The notes under the pieces: model-generated | The model's input: only the letters and a program-made list of their open reading frames with translations | The model's database searches: none | Told to the model about the DNA's origin: nothing | Made by a program: the position numbers and the translations under genes | NCBI GenBank assembly: GCA_018827685.1 | Contig: JAHJXD010000055.1 | Span: 1-6,035 of the forward strand | Direction of reading: 5' to 3' | Length of the DNA: 6,035 bases | Source: Patescibacteria group bacterium | Lineage (GTDB): Bacteria; Patescibacteriota; Patescibacteriia; Patescibacteriales; GWC2-42-12 | In this document: positions 5,875 through 6,035 of the stretch, piece after piece | Layout: the number at the start of each line of letters is the position of its first letter | How positions within the stretch are numbered: the stretch's first letter is position 1

Positions 5875-5897
5875 CGCGCTGGCGAATAGCCAGCACG
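5875..5897 (-). repeat. Structure-conserved hairpin at the inner edge of the right repeat arm
   Basis: On the minus strand GCTGGC (5894-5889) and GCCAGC (5883-5878) form a perfect 6-bp stem around loop TATTC, flanked by the same CGT/GCG extension as the left copy. Three of six stem pairs differ from the left copy and all three changes keep Watson-Crick pairing. Confidence 0.75.
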
Positions 5898-5957
5898 AAA
5901 AAATACGGCGGGGCGAAACCCCAGAAGCAATCCCGCTATGGCGGGATGCTACGGGGT
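5898..5957 (-). other. Second stem-loop and T-run of the right repeat arm
   Basis: Identical in the minus-strand direction to the stem-loop at 79-138, with the same alternative GGGG/CCCC fold and inward T6 run (5903-5898). Confidence 0.6.
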
Positions 5958-6019
5958 AAAAAGCGGGCGGGCAAAAATTTCCCTTCCCCCGACCCTTTCC
6001 TTTTTTGCCCGCCCGCTTT
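5958..6019 (-). terminator. Inward-facing terminator-like hairpin in the right repeat arm
   Basis: Mirror copy of the structure at 17-78: 18-bp stem plus a T5 run in the minus-strand direction. It would stop transcription coming from outside before it reached the operon promoter at 5834-5806, insulating that promoter. Terminator activity is inferred from shape only. Confidence 0.5.
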
Positions 6020-6035
6020 GGGGGTGCGGGGGCTT

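Larger units (their letters stand above)
5895..6035 (-). repeat. Right arm of a perfect 141-bp terminal inverted repeat
   Basis: Exact reverse complement of positions 1-141, ending on the last base of the window. Looser similarity to the left copy continues inward to about 5870 (GCGTCGCC on the minus strand against GCGCCGCC at 159-166). The operon promoter begins some 36 bp further in. Confidence 0.97.

Noticed and set aside
5730..5930. Minus-strand open frame of 66 codons over the promoter
   Set aside because: It runs through the repeat edge, the promoter, the dyad and the ribosome binding site of the first gene, and its product resembles no family; a chance frame.
1..6035. Linear plasmid, Borg-like or transposon-type complete element
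   Set aside because: No replication, recombination, transposase or partition gene is present, the cargo is housekeeping metal transport, and the exact 141-bp identity is better explained by contig breakage at a repeat.
1..6035. CRISPR array, tRNA or rRNA gene
   Set aside because: No spaced direct repeats and no tRNA or rRNA-like sequence seen; the only repeats are the inverted arms.

Overview
This window is an AT-rich bacterial segment carrying seven tightly packed genes, all on the minus strand, framed by a GC-rich repeat that is mirrored perfectly at its two ends. The gene set (FeoA/FeoB, a ZIP-family metal transporter, an Mrp/NBP35 iron-sulfur ATPase, a DUF134/UPF0251 regulator, a Gly-rich DUF5320-type protein and a YibE/F membrane protein) is typical of anaerobic bacteria. 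The low GC, the Lys/Ile-rich proteins, the exclusive use of TAA stops, and Shine-Dalgarno sequences missing inside the operon would fit a Patescibacteria/CPR-type or another low-GC anaerobe. The lineage is inference, because no rRNA or taxonomic marker is present. Standard translation (code 11) works throughout.

Layout, right to left in the direction of transcription. The right repeat arm (5895-6035) is followed by a small hairpin and then a near-consensus sigma-70 promoter (TTGACA, 17 bp, TATATT, at 5834-5806). An interrupted dyad covers the predicted transcription start. A strong ribosome binding site precedes the first gene. The genes then run DUF5320-type protein (5742-5506), a long imperfect hairpin, DUF134 regulator (5411-5130), ZIP transporter (5123-4383), Mrp ATPase (4379-3618), FeoA (3603-3376), FeoB (3368-1437) and YibE/F protein (1415-222). 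The last six are separated by only 3-21 bp. About 80 bp with a second small hairpin leads into the left repeat arm (1-141).

Together the genes look like one metal-homeostasis operon. FeoA/FeoB would bring in ferrous iron and the ZIP protein Zn or another divalent metal. Mrp would carry Fe-S clusters. DUF134 and DUF5320 proteins are habitual neighbours of Mrp-type ATPases in anaerobes and may provide regulation or an accessory function. The YibE/F protein is a poorly understood membrane protein, possibly an exporter.

The most notable points are these. (1) The 141-bp terminal inverted repeat is perfect, and its length equals a common maximum assembly k-mer, so it probably marks a contig sitting between two inverted copies of a longer genomic repeat. 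(2) Just inside the identical part, the two copies carry hairpins with different sequences but the same shape, with three compensatory base-pair changes. (3) The repeat is itself nested palindromes with T-tracts pointing inward. (4) FeoB has Asn instead of Asp in its G4 guanine-specificity motif.
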